Of a DNA stretch of 64,000 nt, positions 27,601-36,900 are shown piece by piece. The position numbers and the translations under genes are program-made. Origin of the DNA: G963704535 sp963704535 (lineage in GTDB: Bacteria > Chloroflexota > Chloroflexia > Chloroflexales > Roseiflexaceae); NCBI GenBank assembly GCA_963704535.1, contig OY969916.1:3472001-3536000 (forward strand). Reading direction: 5' to 3'. Positions within the stretch are counted from its first letter, which is position 1. Each line of letters begins with the position of its first letter. The notes under the pieces are model-generated. The model did no database searches and was not told the DNA's origin. It was given only the letters and a program-made list of their open reading frames with translations.

Positions 27601-30600
27601 GGCGACCACCGGGCGCAGCCGCGCCGATCTCGCCAGCATCGTCGGCTACTTCGTCAACCTGATTCCGCTGCGGGCCAACCTGGCCGGCAACCCAACCTTC
27701 GCGGCCCTGCTGGAGCAGACCCGCCGCGCCACGCTGGAAGCCTTCGCGCACCAGGACTACCCGTTCCCGCTGCTGGTCGAGCACTTGCAGCCCGAGCGCG
27801 ACCTGAGCCGCCACCCGCTATTCCAGGTCGTATTCGTCTTGCAGAAGGCCCACCTGCCCAACGACCGGGAGCTGGGCAGCTTCGCGCTTGGCGATAGCCG
27901 GGCGCGCATGGAGCTGGGCGGGCTGGCGATTGAGTCGGTCGCACTGGAGCAGCAGATCGCCCAGTTCGACATGACCGTGTTCATGGCCGAGGCGGGCGGC
28001 GGGCTGGCCGGCACCTTCCAGTACAACGCCGACCTGTTCGAGGCGGCCACGATCGCGCGCATGGCGGGACATTTTGAGACCTTGCTAGGGGCAATCGCCA
28101 TTGATCCTGCCCTGCCCGTCTCCAGGCTGCCGGTCCTCACCCAGGCCGAGCGGCGGCAACTCCTGGTCGAGTGGAACGAGAGCGCGGCCGACTACCCGCG
28201 CTCGTCCTGTTTCCACGAGCTGTTCGAGGCTCAGGCGGCCCGCACCCCCGCGGCCATCGCCGTCGTCTGCGAGGGGCAGCAGATCAGCTACGGCGAGCTG
28301 AACGGGCGCACGAACCAATTGGCGCATCACCTACGCAGCCTGGGCGTCGGGCCGGACGTGCTGGTCGCGCTGTGTATGGAGCGCTCGCTGGAGGTGATCG
28401 TCGGCATCGTGGGCATCCTCAAGGCCGGTGGCGCCTACGTCCCGCTCGACCCCTCCTACCCGGCCGAGCGGCTCCAGTATATGCTGGCCGACAGCCGGGC
28501 GGCAGTGCTGCTCACCAGCCAAGAACAAAGAACAAAGGACAAAGAACAAAGAACCGATAGCACCACCGATCGTAAGGGCGTATTGCATACGCCCCCAGTG
28601 CATACGCCCCCAGTGCATACGCCCCCAGTGCATACGCCCCCAGTGCATACGCCCCCAGTGCATACGCCCCCAGTGCATACGCCCCCAGCGGACGACGTAA
28701 GAGCTACGCCCCCAGAGGACTCTAGACAACCAACCGCGATCGATTTGATCGCCGATTGGCCCACCATCGCGAGGCAGCCGACCACCAACCCCGACCGCGT
28801 CGTACTGGGCGAGCACCTGGCCTACATCATCTACACCAGCGGCTCGACCGGGCGGCCGAAGGGCGTGATGGTGCAGCAACGCGGGCTGCTCAACCTGTGC
28901 TACGGGCTGCGGGCCTTCTTCGACGATGCGGCCGTCACGACCACCGCGCTGATCACCTCGTTCAGCTTCGACATCTCGGTCAACCAGGTCTTCCCGACGC
29001 TGCTGTTCGGCCGTACCCTGCACATCATCCCCGACACGCTCAAGTACGACAGCCGGGCCTTTGTGCGCTACCTGACCGAGCACCAGATCGACTTGTTCGA
29101 CGCGGTGCCGTCCTATCTCAATGCTGTGCTGACCGAGATTGCGCCCGCGCGGGTCGCCAACCAGCTCCGCTTCATCCTGGTCGGCGGCGAACGACTCGAA
29201 AAGCGGCTGCTGGCGAAGGTGTTCGAGCAGCTTGGCGGGGCGGTGCAGATCGTCAATATCTACGGCCTGACCGAGATCACCGACATCAACGCGCTGGCCG
29301 TGATCGGCAGCGGCGACCTGGAGCGCACCGTGACAATCGGCAGGCCGCTCCAGAACAACCGCATCTACATCACCAATCGCGACGGCAGCCTCCAGCCCCT
29401 CGGCGTCACCGGGGAGGTGTGCGTGAGCGGCGAGAGTCTGTCGCGCGGCTACCTGTACCGTCCGGAGCTGACGGCGGAGAAGTTCGCGGTCTGCCCGTTC
29501 GAGGACGGCGCACTGATGGTACGCACCGGCGACGTGGGCAGGCGGCTGCCTGACGGCACGATCGAACTGCTGGGCCGCATGGATCACCAGATCAAGCTGC
29601 GCGGCTTCCGCATCGAGATCGGTGAGATCGAGGCCCTGCTCGCCAGCCACCCCGGCGTGCGCGAGAACGTCGTGATCGTGCGCGAAGACACGCCTGGTGA
29701 TCAGCGGCTGGTCGCTTATGTCGTCCCGACCACTGAAGATAGAGGATTGAAGATAGAGGATAGCAGTCTCGCCGCCCAGGAAAAGCTATCCTCTATCCTC
29801 TATCCTCTATCCTCGGATCTGCGCCAATTTCTCCGTGATCGCCTACCGGACTATATGATACCGGCGGCGTTTGTGCTGCTGGACGAGCTGCCGCATACGC
29901 CCAACGGCAAGATCGACCGCAAGGCCCTGCCCGCGCCCGGTTGGTCCTCCGAGCAGGAGGGCGGCTTTGTGGCACCGCGCACCCCCACCGAGGATCTGGT
30001 GGCCGGCATCTGGGCCGATGTGCTCACTATCGAGCGCGTCGGCGTCCACGACAACTTCTTCGCCCTGGGCGGGCATTCGCTGCTGGCGACCCGGCTGGTG
30101 TCGCAGGTTCGCGATGCCTTCGGGATCGAGCTGCCGCTGCGGGCTCTATTCGAGGCGCCCAGCGTGGCGGGCCTGGCCGAGCAGATCGAGGCGGCCCGGC
30201 GCGAGACCACCGGACGCCAGGCCGGGCCGATCCGCCCGGCTTCCGGTCCTGGCGACCCTTCGACAAGCCCAGGGCGGGGCCTTCCGCTCTCGTTTGCACA
30301 GCAGCGCCTGTGGCTGCTCGACCAGTTCGAGCCAGGCAACCCGGCCTACAACATCCCGCTGGCGGTGCGGCTGACCGGGCCGCTGGACGTGGCAGCGTGG
30401 GAACGCGCGATCAACCAGATCGTCGGCCGCCACGCGGCGCTGCGGGCCACTTTTGTCTCGGTCGAGGGGCGCGCGGTTCAGGTGATTGCGCCGGTAGAGG
30501 CGTATAGCAATACGCCTCTACCTGTGCGCGATCTCACCGCCAGCCCGCCCGGCGAGCGCGAGGCCGAGGCCCAGCGGCTGATCGCCGAGGAGGGCCAGCG

Positions 30601-32812
30601 CCCGTTCGACCTGGCGCACGGCCCGCTTCTACGGGCCAGCCTGCTGCGGCTCGGCGCGCAGGAGCACATTGCGCTGCTGACGATGCACCATATCGTCTCC
30701 GACGGTTGGTCGATGCATGTCTTCATTGGCGAGCTGTCCACGCTCTACACGGCCTATACCAGCGACGGGGCAACTGACGATAGGGGTGATGGTACGGGCG
30801 TGGTGCCCCCGCCCGTACCATCACCCCTACCGCCGCTGCCCATCCAGTACACCGACTTCGCGAGCTGGCAGGCCGACTGGATGCAAGGCGAAGTGCTGGA
30901 GACCCAACTGGCCTACTGGCGGCAGCAGCTCGCCGGCGTTCCGCCGGTGATCGATCTTCCGACCGACTGGCCGCGAGCGGCGGTGCGAACCTTTCGCGGC
31001 GCGCGCCAGCAGTTGTCATTGCCGCAGAATCTCTCCGAGTCGCTCACGGCGCTCAGCCAGCGCGAGGGGGCCACGCCGTTTATGGTGCTGCTGGCGGCCT
31101 TCAAGGTGCTGCTGGCGCGCTACACCGGCCAGCCCGATATCGTGGTGGGCACGCCGATCGCCGGCCGCAGTCGCGGCGAGATCGAGGGGCTGATCGGATG
31201 TTTTCTGAACACACTGGTGCTGCGCGCGGACCTGTCGGGCGATCCCAGTTTCCACGAGCTGCTGTGGCGGGTGCGCGAAGTCTGCCTGGGCGCCTATGCC
31301 CACCAGGACCTGCCGTTCGAGAAGCTGCTTGAGAAGCTTCAGCCCGAGCGCGACCTGAGCTACACGCCGCTGTTCCAGGTGTTCTTTAATATGCTCAACT
31401 TCCCCGATCGCCGGATCACCCTGCCTGGGCTGACGCTGGAGGTGCTGGAGTCGCCCGAGATCGGGTCGAAGTTCGACATTACCTTGTATGTCGAGGAGCG
31501 CGACCGGCGCTTCCACTTCGACCTGGTGTATAACGCCGACCTGTTCGCGCCGGAGCGGATGCGCGGGCTGCTGGACCAGCTTGAGCTGCTGCTGGGCCAG
31601 GTGGCGCAGCGCCCAGAGGAATTGATCAGCGCCCTCTCGCTCGTGACCGACCAGGCCCGCGCGCGGCTGCCCGACCCGACCGAGCCGCTTGACGCGACCT
31701 GGGAAGGTGCCGTGCATACGGCGTTGGCCCGCCAGGCGCGCAGGGTGCCGGGCCGGCCGGCGCTGATCGATCCGCACGAGTCCTGGAGCTATGCCGAGCT
31801 TGACGCGCGCAGCAACCAACTGGCCAACCACCTGATCGCGCACGGCATCCAACGCGAAGATGTCGTGGCGATCTACGCGCACCGCAGCGCCCCGCTGGTC
31901 TGGGCGCTGATGGGCGTGCTCAAGGCCGGCGCGGCCTTTACAATCCTGGACCCGGCCTACCCGCAGGCGCGGCTGATCAGCTACCTGCGCCTGGCCCGGC
32001 CACGGGCCTGGATTCAGCTCGCCGTCGCCAGCCCGCCGCCCGACGAGCTGGAGCAGTTCGTGGCGGCCATGCCGCTGCTGTGCCGGGTCGAGCTGCCCCG
32101 CGATCCCGGTGCGGCACGCGGCCTGCTGATGGGCGTCTCAGCCGATGATCCGGCGGTGCAGGTCGGCCCCGACACCCTGGCCTGCGTCGGCTTCACCTCC
32201 GGCTCGACCGGCAAGCCCAAGGGCATTCTGGGCTTGCACGGCCCGTTGACGCACTTTCTGCCCTGGCAGTGCGGGCGGTTTGAGCTTGGCGAGAGCGACC
32301 GCTTCAGCATGCTTTCAGGGATCGCCCACGACCCCTTGCAGCGCGATATCTTCACGCCACTCTGGCTCGGCGCGACGATCTGCATCCCCGAGCCGGAGGA
32401 TTTTCACGTTCCGGGGCGGCTGGCCGCCTGGATGTGGCAGGCCGAGATCAGCATCGCGCACCTGACGCCCGCGCTGGGGCAACTGCTGACCGAGACGGCG
32501 CCGGACACGACCGTCCAAATCCCATCGCTGCGCTACGCCTTTATTGTCGGGGATGTGCTCGACCGACCACGACGTGGCCCGGATTCGGTCGCTGGCGCCG
32601 GCGATCACCTGCGTGAACTTCTACGGCTCCACCGAGACTCAGCGCGCGGTCGGGTACTATGTGATCGGGGACGAGCCGGCAGGCCAGCGCCACGCGCGCC
32701 GCAAAGAGATCCTGCCGCTCGGCCAGGGCATGCGCGATGTCCAACTGCTGGTGCTCAATGCGGCGCAGCAGCTCGCCGGGATCGGGGAGGTGGGCGAGAT
32801 CTACGTCCGTAG
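24695..32812 (+). CDS. Lipopeptide NRPS, part 1: FAAL-ACP-C-A-PCP-C-A(N-terminal part)
   Basis: The ATG at 24695 follows GAGGAG by 5 bases; the upstream in-frame codons look non-coding. Domains in order: fatty-acyl-AMP ligase (~15-575; LQYTSGSTAAPKG, GGPNFAYDLC, FYSCYGLAEATLIVSGG), ACP (Ser645 in GLNSLAAVEL), condensation domain (~705-1150; HHLIADMW, His834-Asp839), adenylation domain (~1170-1735; IIYTSGSTGRPKG, SFDISVNQVF, IYGLTEITD, RTGDVGRRLPDG, NGKIDRKALP), PCP (Ser1795 in LGGHSLLATRL), second condensation domain (~1860-2310; HHIVSDGW), then an A domain of LYS2 type. True coding ends near 32560: after FIVGDVL the frame is lost, and the last ~80 residues are out of frame. Pocket residues of the first A domain read D-I-N-S-I-V-I-D-I by eye; no substrate is assigned. 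In-frame repeat insertions occur at 28521, 28585, 29735, 30256, 30493 and 30781. Confidence 0.9.
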   Translation: MPVDVQVPPPDVSVNTLVDLLHWRAQHQPERRAYSFLVDDEAKEVHLSYAELDRRARAIGALLQGAGAAGERVLLLYPPSLEYIAAFFGCLYAGAMAVPAYPPNPARLDRTLPRLRAIAVSARPAIALTTTPILALAQALGAQDPAFGTLRWAATDALGGDQADAWTSPALDGATPTFLQYTSGSTAAPKGVILTHANLLHNSALIHAAFGHTPESRGVIWLPPYHDMGLIGGILQPLYGGFPVTLMSPVAFLQRPLRWLEAITRTQATTSGGPNFAYDLCVRKITPEQRATLDLSSWQVAFNGAEPIRAATLDRFVEAFAPCGFRRQAFYSCYGLAEATLIVSGGQIEAPPVVRSFEGPALERNRAITAAGGESAAERMLVGSGAALAGQQIAIVDPGSLERCASGQVGEIWVAGPSVAQGYWGQPEATEATFRATIVGDGAFLRTGDLGFIQDGELFITGRLKDLIIIRGRNHYPQDIELTVERSHPALRPGCGAAFTVEVDGEERLVVVQEIERQYRQIDGEELAAAIRSAVAGQHELQVYAVVLLKPGGIPKTSSGKIQRHACRAGFLSGELEALARSVIEGQAPDAGAEDPTREAILALGPEARRPLLETYLAGLVARLLRVDRAQVDAGQPLGALGLNSLAAVELQHAIESSLGLVVPMVYFLEGRSIAELAAGMLEQLISAPAAAPPAHAPAPHQVAEHPLSLGQRALWFLHQLAPDSAAYNIPLAVRIRGPLAVPALRMAFQALVERHPALRTTFRAPQGEPLQQVHGAATVAFVEEDASQASEAALDERLVAEAHRPFDLEHGPLLRVHLLRRSEHEHLLMLVVHHLIADMWSLTVLVQELGALYPALQAGLPPLALEYTDYARWQSAAMGGPQGARLLDYWQRRLAGAQTVLELPADRPRPPLQTYRGAVHSFKLNDQLSRALNALAQRTGATLYTTLLAAFQALLWRYTGQDDILVGAATTGRSRADLASIVGYFVNLIPLRANLAGNPTFAALLEQTRRATLEAFAHQDYPFPLLVEHLQPERDLSRHPLFQVVFVLQKAHLPNDRELGSFALGDSRARMELGGLAIESVALEQQIAQFDMTVFMAEAGGGLAGTFQYNADLFEAATIARMAGHFETLLGAIAIDPALPVSRLPVLTQAERRQLLVEWNESAADYPRSSCFHELFEAQAARTPAAIAVVCEGQQISYGELNGRTNQLAHHLRSLGVGPDVLVALCMERSLEVIVGIVGILKAGGAYVPLDPSYPAERLQYMLADSRAAVLLTSQEQRTKDKEQRTDSTTDRKGVLHTPPVHTPPVHTPPVHTPPVHTPPVHTPPVHTPPADDVRATPPEDSRQPTAIDLIADWPTIARQPTTNPDRVVLGEHLAYIIYTSGSTGRPKGVMVQQRGLLNLCYGLRAFFDDAAVTTTALITSFSFDISVNQVFPTLLFGRTLHIIPDTLKYDSRAFVRYLTEHQIDLFDAVPSYLNAVLTEIAPARVANQLRFILVGGERLEKRLLAKVFEQLGGAVQIVNIYGLTEITDINALAVIGSGDLERTVTIGRPLQNNRIYITNRDGSLQPLGVTGEVCVSGESLSRGYLYRPELTAEKFAVCPFEDGALMVRTGDVGRRLPDGTIELLGRMDHQIKLRGFRIEIGEIEALLASHPGVRENVVIVREDTPGDQRLVAYVVPTTEDRGLKIEDSSLAAQEKLSSILYPLSSDLRQFLRDRLPDYMIPAAFVLLDELPHTPNGKIDRKALPAPGWSSEQEGGFVAPRTPTEDLVAGIWADVLTIERVGVHDNFFALGGHSLLATRLVSQVRDAFGIELPLRALFEAPSVAGLAEQIEAARRETTGRQAGPIRPASGPGDPSTSPGRGLPLSFAQQRLWLLDQFEPGNPAYNIPLAVRLTGPLDVAAWERAINQIVGRHAALRATFVSVEGRAVQVIAPVEAYSNTPLPVRDLTASPPGEREAEAQRLIAEEGQRPFDLAHGPLLRASLLRLGAQEHIALLTMHHIVSDGWSMHVFIGELSTLYTAYTSDGATDDRGDGTGVVPPPVPSPLPPLPIQYTDFASWQADWMQGEVLETQLAYWRQQLAGVPPVIDLPTDWPRAAVRTFRGARQQLSLPQNLSESLTALSQREGATPFMVLLAAFKVLLARYTGQPDIVVGTPIAGRSRGEIEGLIGCFLNTLVLRADLSGDPSFHELLWRVREVCLGAYAHQDLPFEKLLEKLQPERDLSYTPLFQVFFNMLNFPDRRITLPGLTLEVLESPEIGSKFDITLYVEERDRRFHFDLVYNADLFAPERMRGLLDQLELLLGQVAQRPEELISALSLVTDQARARLPDPTEPLDATWEGAVHTALARQARRVPGRPALIDPHESWSYAELDARSNQLANHLIAHGIQREDVVAIYAHRSAPLVWALMGVLKAGAAFTILDPAYPQARLISYLRLARPRAWIQLAVASPPPDELEQFVAAMPLLCRVELPRDPGAARGLLMGVSADDPAVQVGPDTLACVGFTSGSTGKPKGILGLHGPLTHFLPWQCGRFELGESDRFSMLSGIAHDPLQRDIFTPLWLGATICIPEPEDFHVPGRLAAWMWQAEISIAHLTPALGQLLTETAPDTTVQIPSLRYAFIVGDVLDRPRRGPDSVAGAGDHLRELLRLHRDSARGRVLCDRGRAGRPAPRAPQRDPAARPGHARCPTAGAQCGAAARRDRGGGRDLRP
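28521..28554 (+). repeat. In-frame AAAGAAC heptamer tract in NRPS
   Basis: Five AAAGAAC/AAAGGAC units are read as QEQRTKDKEQRT between LLTS and the next A-domain core motif. This is a loop where adenylation domains tolerate insertions. Confidence 0.9.
28585..28689 (+). repeat. 15-bp minisatellite (VHTPP x7) in NRPS adenylation domain
   Basis: Seven tandem GCATACGCCCCCAGT units (the last ends AGC) encode VHTPP repeats. The first unit overlaps a small palindrome, GGGCGTATTGCATACGCCC. The unit length is a multiple of three, so copy number can vary without loss of frame. Confidence 0.95.
29735..29815 (+). repeat. In-frame heptamer inverted repeat in NRPS (GATAGAG / CTCTATC)
   Basis: The left arm is GAAGATAGAGGATTGAAGAT and on; the right arm is four TATCCTC units. 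It is read as TEDRGLKIEDSS and LSSILYPLSSD between VAYVVP and LRQFLRDRLP, the loop before the last A-domain motif. Confidence 0.9.
30493..30522 (+). repeat. 30-bp in-frame palindrome in NRPS condensation domain
   Basis: GGTAGAGGCGTA, a 6-base loop, TACGCCTCTACC: perfect 12-bp arms, translated as part of PVEAYSNTPLP. Confidence 0.9.
30781..30829 (+). repeat. 49-bp in-frame palindrome in NRPS condensation domain
   Basis: TAGGGGTGATGGTACGGGCG (30781-30800) and its exact complement (30810-30829) flank a 9-base loop. It is translated as a Gly/Val/Pro-rich loop between TAYTSDG and LPIQYTDFASW, just after the HHIVSDGW motif. Confidence 0.9.
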
Positions 32813-33758
32813 CCCGCACCTGGCCCGCGGCTACATCGACGACGGCGCGCTCACTCACGAGCGGTTCGTGACTTGTCCGTTGTCAGTGGTCAGTGGTCAG
32901 TGGTCAGTTGCAACGGACAACGGACCCTTCGACTTCGCTCAGGGCAAGCAACGGACAAAGGACAACCGGATGTACCGCACCGGCGACCTGGGCCGCTACC
33001 GGCCCGACGGCAATGTCGAGTTCTTCGGCCGCGCCGACCAGCAGGTCAAGATCCGCGGCTTCCGGGTCGAACTGGGCGAGATCGAGGCGGTGCTGGCCCA
33101 GCACGAGGCCGTGCGCGAGGCAGTCGTGCTGGCCCGCGAGGATACACCAGGCGTCCGGCGGCTCGTCGCCTACGTTGTCCCCGACCAAGAACAAAGAACC
33201 ACCCAGAGGGTACCCGATAAAGAACAAACGAGTGAGCAGGAAGATTCTCAATTCTCAATTTTCAATTCTCAATTTCCAGGGGAGCTGCGCGCCTTCCTCC
33301 AAGACCAACTGCCCAACTATATGGTGCCGGCCCTGTTTGTGCTACTCGACGCGCTCCCGCTGACGCCCAACGGCAAGATCGATCGCCAGGCGCTGCCGCG
33401 ACCGGACAGCGCGCGCCAGGGCGAGGACGCCTACGCGCCGCCGCGCACCGCGCTGGAGCGCGCCATCGCCGCCGCCTGGCAGGAGGTGTTGCAAGTGGAG
33501 GTTGTGGGTGTGGAAGACAATTTCTTTGAGCTGGGCGGCAGCTCGGTCCATATCGTCCAAGTGCATAGCCGGCTGCACGCGGCGCTGGGCCGCGATGTGC
33601 CGATTATCGATATGTTTAAGTACCCGACGATCAAGACCCTGGCGGCCCATCTTAACCAGGAGCAGAGCGCTGAACCGCTTCTGCAAGAGATCCAGGAGCG
33701 CATCAAACGACAAAACGCGGCCATGGAACGCCAGAAGCGACTGCGGTTCCGGCCATAA
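32544..33758 (+). CDS. Lipopeptide NRPS, part 2: A(C-terminal part)-PCP, separated by a +1 frameshift
   Basis: This frame continues the LYS2-type adenylation domain exactly where the upstream frame fails. FIVGDVL is followed, one base later, by TDHDVARIRSLAPAITCVN, then FYGSTETQRAVGYY, MYRTGDLGRYRPDGN, FRVELGEIEAVL and NGKIDRQALP, and a terminal PCP (LGGSSVHIVQVH, Ser codon 33543). One extra base near 32558-32562 explains the split. Two in-frame repeat insertions interrupt the A domain: 32874-32968 (before MYRTGD) and 33186-33278. No thioesterase, reductase or condensation domain follows, so the chain must be passed to the PKS or to an unseen enzyme. It ends ~145 bases before the PKS. Confidence 0.88.
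   Translation: MSGMCSTDHDVARIRSLAPAITCVNFYGSTETQRAVGYYVIGDEPAGQRHARRKEILPLGQGMRDVQLLVLNAAQQLAGIGEVGEIYVRSPHLARGYIDDGALTHERFVTCPLSVVSGQWSVATDNGPFDFAQGKQRTKDNRMYRTGDLGRYRPDGNVEFFGRADQQVKIRGFRVELGEIEAVLAQHEAVREAVVLAREDTPGVRRLVAYVVPDQEQRTTQRVPDKEQTSEQEDSQFSIFNSQFPGELRAFLQDQLPNYMVPALFVLLDALPLTPNGKIDRQALPRPDSARQGEDAYAPPRTALERAIAAAWQEVLQVEVVGVEDNFFELGGSSVHIVQVHSRLHAALGRDVPIIDMFKYPTIKTLAAHLNQEQSAEPLLQEIQERIKRQNAAMERQKRLRFRP
32874..32968 (+). repeat. In-frame mixed repeat insertion in NRPS (CAGTGGT heptamers plus CCTTCGAC element)
   Basis: GTCAGTGGTCAGTGGTCAGT tandem heptamers, inverted CAACGGACAACGGAC, a CCCTTCGACTTCGCTCAGGG element and more GGACAA units. It is read through as PLSVVSGQWSV and NGPFDFAQGKQRTK before MYRTGDLG. 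Confidence 0.9.
33186..33278 (+). repeat. In-frame heptamer insertion in NRPS (AAAGAAC and TTCTCAA)
   Basis: AAGAACAAAGAACC and AAAGAACAAACG words, then four TTCTCAA/TTTTCAA units, read as DQEQRTTQRVPDKEQ and SQFSIFNSQFP between VAYVV and LRAFLQDQLP. The position is the same A-domain loop as the 29735 insertion. Confidence 0.9.
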
Positions 33759-33903
33759 GTCGCGCTGCTGAAAGACTGTCTGAAAAGATTGATTTGTCGC
33801 TCGTAGTTGGTGGTGGAAAGGGGGTTCTTGAGGGGGCTTCCCCCTCAAACTCCCCCTTTTCAGACAGCCTCTGAGCGCTCGCCTTCACCAAAGGAGCTAG
33901 TCC
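33759..33903. other. NRPS-PKS spacer with nested hairpin repeat
   Basis: Outer arms near 33771 (AGACTGTCTGAAAA) and 33858 (TTTTCAGACAGCCT) enclose a GC hairpin repeat (33817-33862, GGGGGTTCTTGAGGGGG and complement). No T-run follows. AAAGGAG precedes the PKS start. Confidence 0.65.
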
Positions 33904-36900
33904 ATGAGCCACCCGACCATGCACAACTCGCCGGAGGCAATCGCAGTGATCGGTATGAGCTGCCGCTTTCCGGGCGCAAAGAATATCGATGAGTTCTGGC
34001 GCAACCTGTATGATGGTGTTGAGTTGATCACGACGCTCGCCGAGGATGAGATCGAGGAGTCAAGCTTAAGCGCCAATATGGTCGGGCTGCCGAACTACGT
34101 CATGGCCGCCCCGTTGCTCGATGATATCGAGTACTTCGATGCGGCGTTCTTCGGCTACACGCCGCGCGAGGCCGAGCTGATGGACCCGCAGCACCGTGTC
34201 TTTCTGGAGTGTTCCTGGGAGGCGTTTGAGCACGCCGGCTATGACACCGAGTCCTATGCGGGCTGGGTCGGCGTCTATGGCGGCATTGCGCTCAACGGCT
34301 ACCTGCTCTACAATTTGTTCCCCAATCCTGAGATCAGAGCATTCATGGAGACGGTCGGCTCGCTCCAGGGTACCGTCGCCAATGACCGCGACTACGTGAC
34401 CACGCGGGTCTCGTACAAGCTGAATCTGAAAGGGCCCAGTTTCAATGTCCAGAGCGCCTGCTCGACCGCCCTGGTCGCCATCCACCTGGGGTGTCAGAGC
34501 CTGCTGAACTATCAGTGCGATATAGCGCTGGCGGGCGGGGCCTCGGTGCGCGTCCCGCACAAGATCGGCTACAACTACCAGGAGGGCGGGATGCTCTCCC
34601 CCGATGGCCGCTGCCGGACCTTCGACGCAGCGGCGAAGGGCACGATCTTCGGCAGCGGCGTGGGGGTGGTGGTGCTGAAGCGGCTTTCGGATGCGCTGGC
34701 CGACGGCGATACGATTCACGCGGTGATCAAAGGGACCGCGATCAATAACGACGGGGCGCTGAAAGCCGGCTTCACCGCGCCGGCGGTGAACGGCCAGGCG
34801 GCGGTGGTGGCCCTGGCCCAGGGCTCCGCCGGCGTCTCCCCCGACACGATCGGCTATATCGAGGCCCATGGCACCGCCACGCCGATCGGCGACCCGATCG
34901 AGGTCGCGGCGCTGACGCAAGTGTTCCGCGCCGGCACCCAGCGCAAGCAGTTCTGCGCGATCGGCTCGGTCAAGACCAACATCGGCCATATGGGCCCGGC
35001 CGCCGGCGTGGCCGGGGTGATCAAGACGGTACTGGCGCTCAAGCACCGGCTGATCCCGCCCAGCCTGAACTACGAGCAGCCCAACCCCAAGATCGATTTC
35101 CCCAACAGCCCCTTTTATGTCAACACGGCCCGCTCGGAGTGGCTGCCGGCCGCAAAGGGCGTGCCGCGCCGGGCCGGGGTCAGCTCGTTTGGCGTGGGCG
35201 GCACTAACGCGCACGCCGTGCTGGAGGAGGCGCCGCCGGCCGAGCCATCCGGGCCGTCGCGGCCCGCACACTTGCTCCTGCTCTCGGCCCGCTCCGAGCG
35301 CGCATTGGAGACCGCGACCGACAACCTGGTCACGCACCTCAAGCGCAACCCGGATCTCAACCTGGCCGACGTGGCCTACACGCTGCAAGTCGGCCGCCGC
35401 CCGCTCAGCCACCGTCGCACGCTGGTCTGCTCCGGCCTGGAGGACGCGCTACGGGCGCTGGAATCGCGCGACCCGCAGCGCCTCACGACCACCTTTCAGG
35501 AGCCGCGTGATCGCCCGGTCGCGTTTCTGTTCTCGGGCCAGGGCGCGCAGTATGTCCAGATGGCCCGCGACCTTTACCTGACCGAGCCGGTGTTCCGCGA
35601 GCACGTCGATCGCTGTGCCGAGCTGCTGCGGCCCTATCTAGGCGTAGATCTTCGTGAGATATTGTATCCTGGTTCCAATCAGGAGTCAGTTGTCAGTAGT
35701 CCGTTGTCAATTGCAGCCGACCACCCCTTCGACACCGCTCAGGACAGGCGACCACTGACCACCGACCACCACGACCCTGTAGGGCCGGCCCTCCGTGGCG
35801 GCCCCGCCGAAGCACCAAGAACAACGGACAACGGACAACGGACAACGGACAACGGACCACTCAATCAGACCCAGTACACGCAACCGGCGCTCTTCGTGGT
35901 CGAGTACGCGCTGGCAAAGCTGTGGATGAGCTGGGGCGTGCAGCCGCAGGCGATGATCGGACACTCGATCGGCGAGTACGTGGCCGCCTGCCTGGCCGGT
36001 GTTTTTTCGTTGGAGGATGCGCTCAAGCTGGTGGCCGAGCGCGGGCGCTTGATGCAGAGCCTGCCGGCCGGCGCCATGCTGATGGTGCCGCTGGCCGAGC
36101 GCGAGGTGCGCGAGCTGCTGGGCGACCAGCTTGCCTTGGCGGCGATCAACAGCCCGTCCCGCTGCGTGGTGGCCGGCCCGACTGCGGCGGTGGAGGCGCT
36201 GGAGCGGAAGCTGGCCGAGCTTGGGATCGCGGGCCGCCGCCTACATACCTCGCACGCCTTCCACTCGGCCATGATGGAGCCGATCGTGGAGCCGTTCACC
36301 CGGCAGGTCCAGCGCATCCAGTTGAAGGCCCCGTCGATCCCCTACGTGTCGAATGTGACCGGGACCTGGATCACGACCGAGGAAGCCATCGACCCGGCCT
36401 ATTGGGCACGCCATCTGCGCGGGGCGGTGCGCTTCGCCGATGGCGTACGCGAGCTGCTGCGCGAGCCGGAGCAGATCCTGCTGGAGGTAGGCCCCGGCCA
36501 GACGCTGAGTACACTGGCCCGCCAGCACCCCAACAAAACCGCCCGGCACGTCATCCTTTCCTCGTTGCGCCACCCCCAGGAGCAGCAGAGCGACGTGGCC
36601 TTTGTGCTCAATGCGCTGGGCCAGCTCTGGCTCGCCGGCGTGAAGGCAGATTGGTCGGCCTTCTACTCCGGCCAGCGGCGCCAGCGGGTGCCGTTGCCGA
36701 CCTACCCATTCGAGCGCCAGCGCTTCTGGATCGACCCACCCAAGGAAGGCGATTCCTACCGCCCGCGCGCCAATGTGCCGCTACGCAAGAATCCGGATCT
36801 GGCCGACTGGTTCTACATTCCTTCGTGGAAGCGCAGCTTCCCGCCGACCTACGAGCCGGGCGGCCCGCCGGCGAACTGGCTGGTGTTGAGTGACGCATGT

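Noticed and set aside
28585..28689. CRISPR-like array of short repeats
   Set aside because: Units are 15 bp, directly adjacent with no spacers, and read through in frame by the NRPS.
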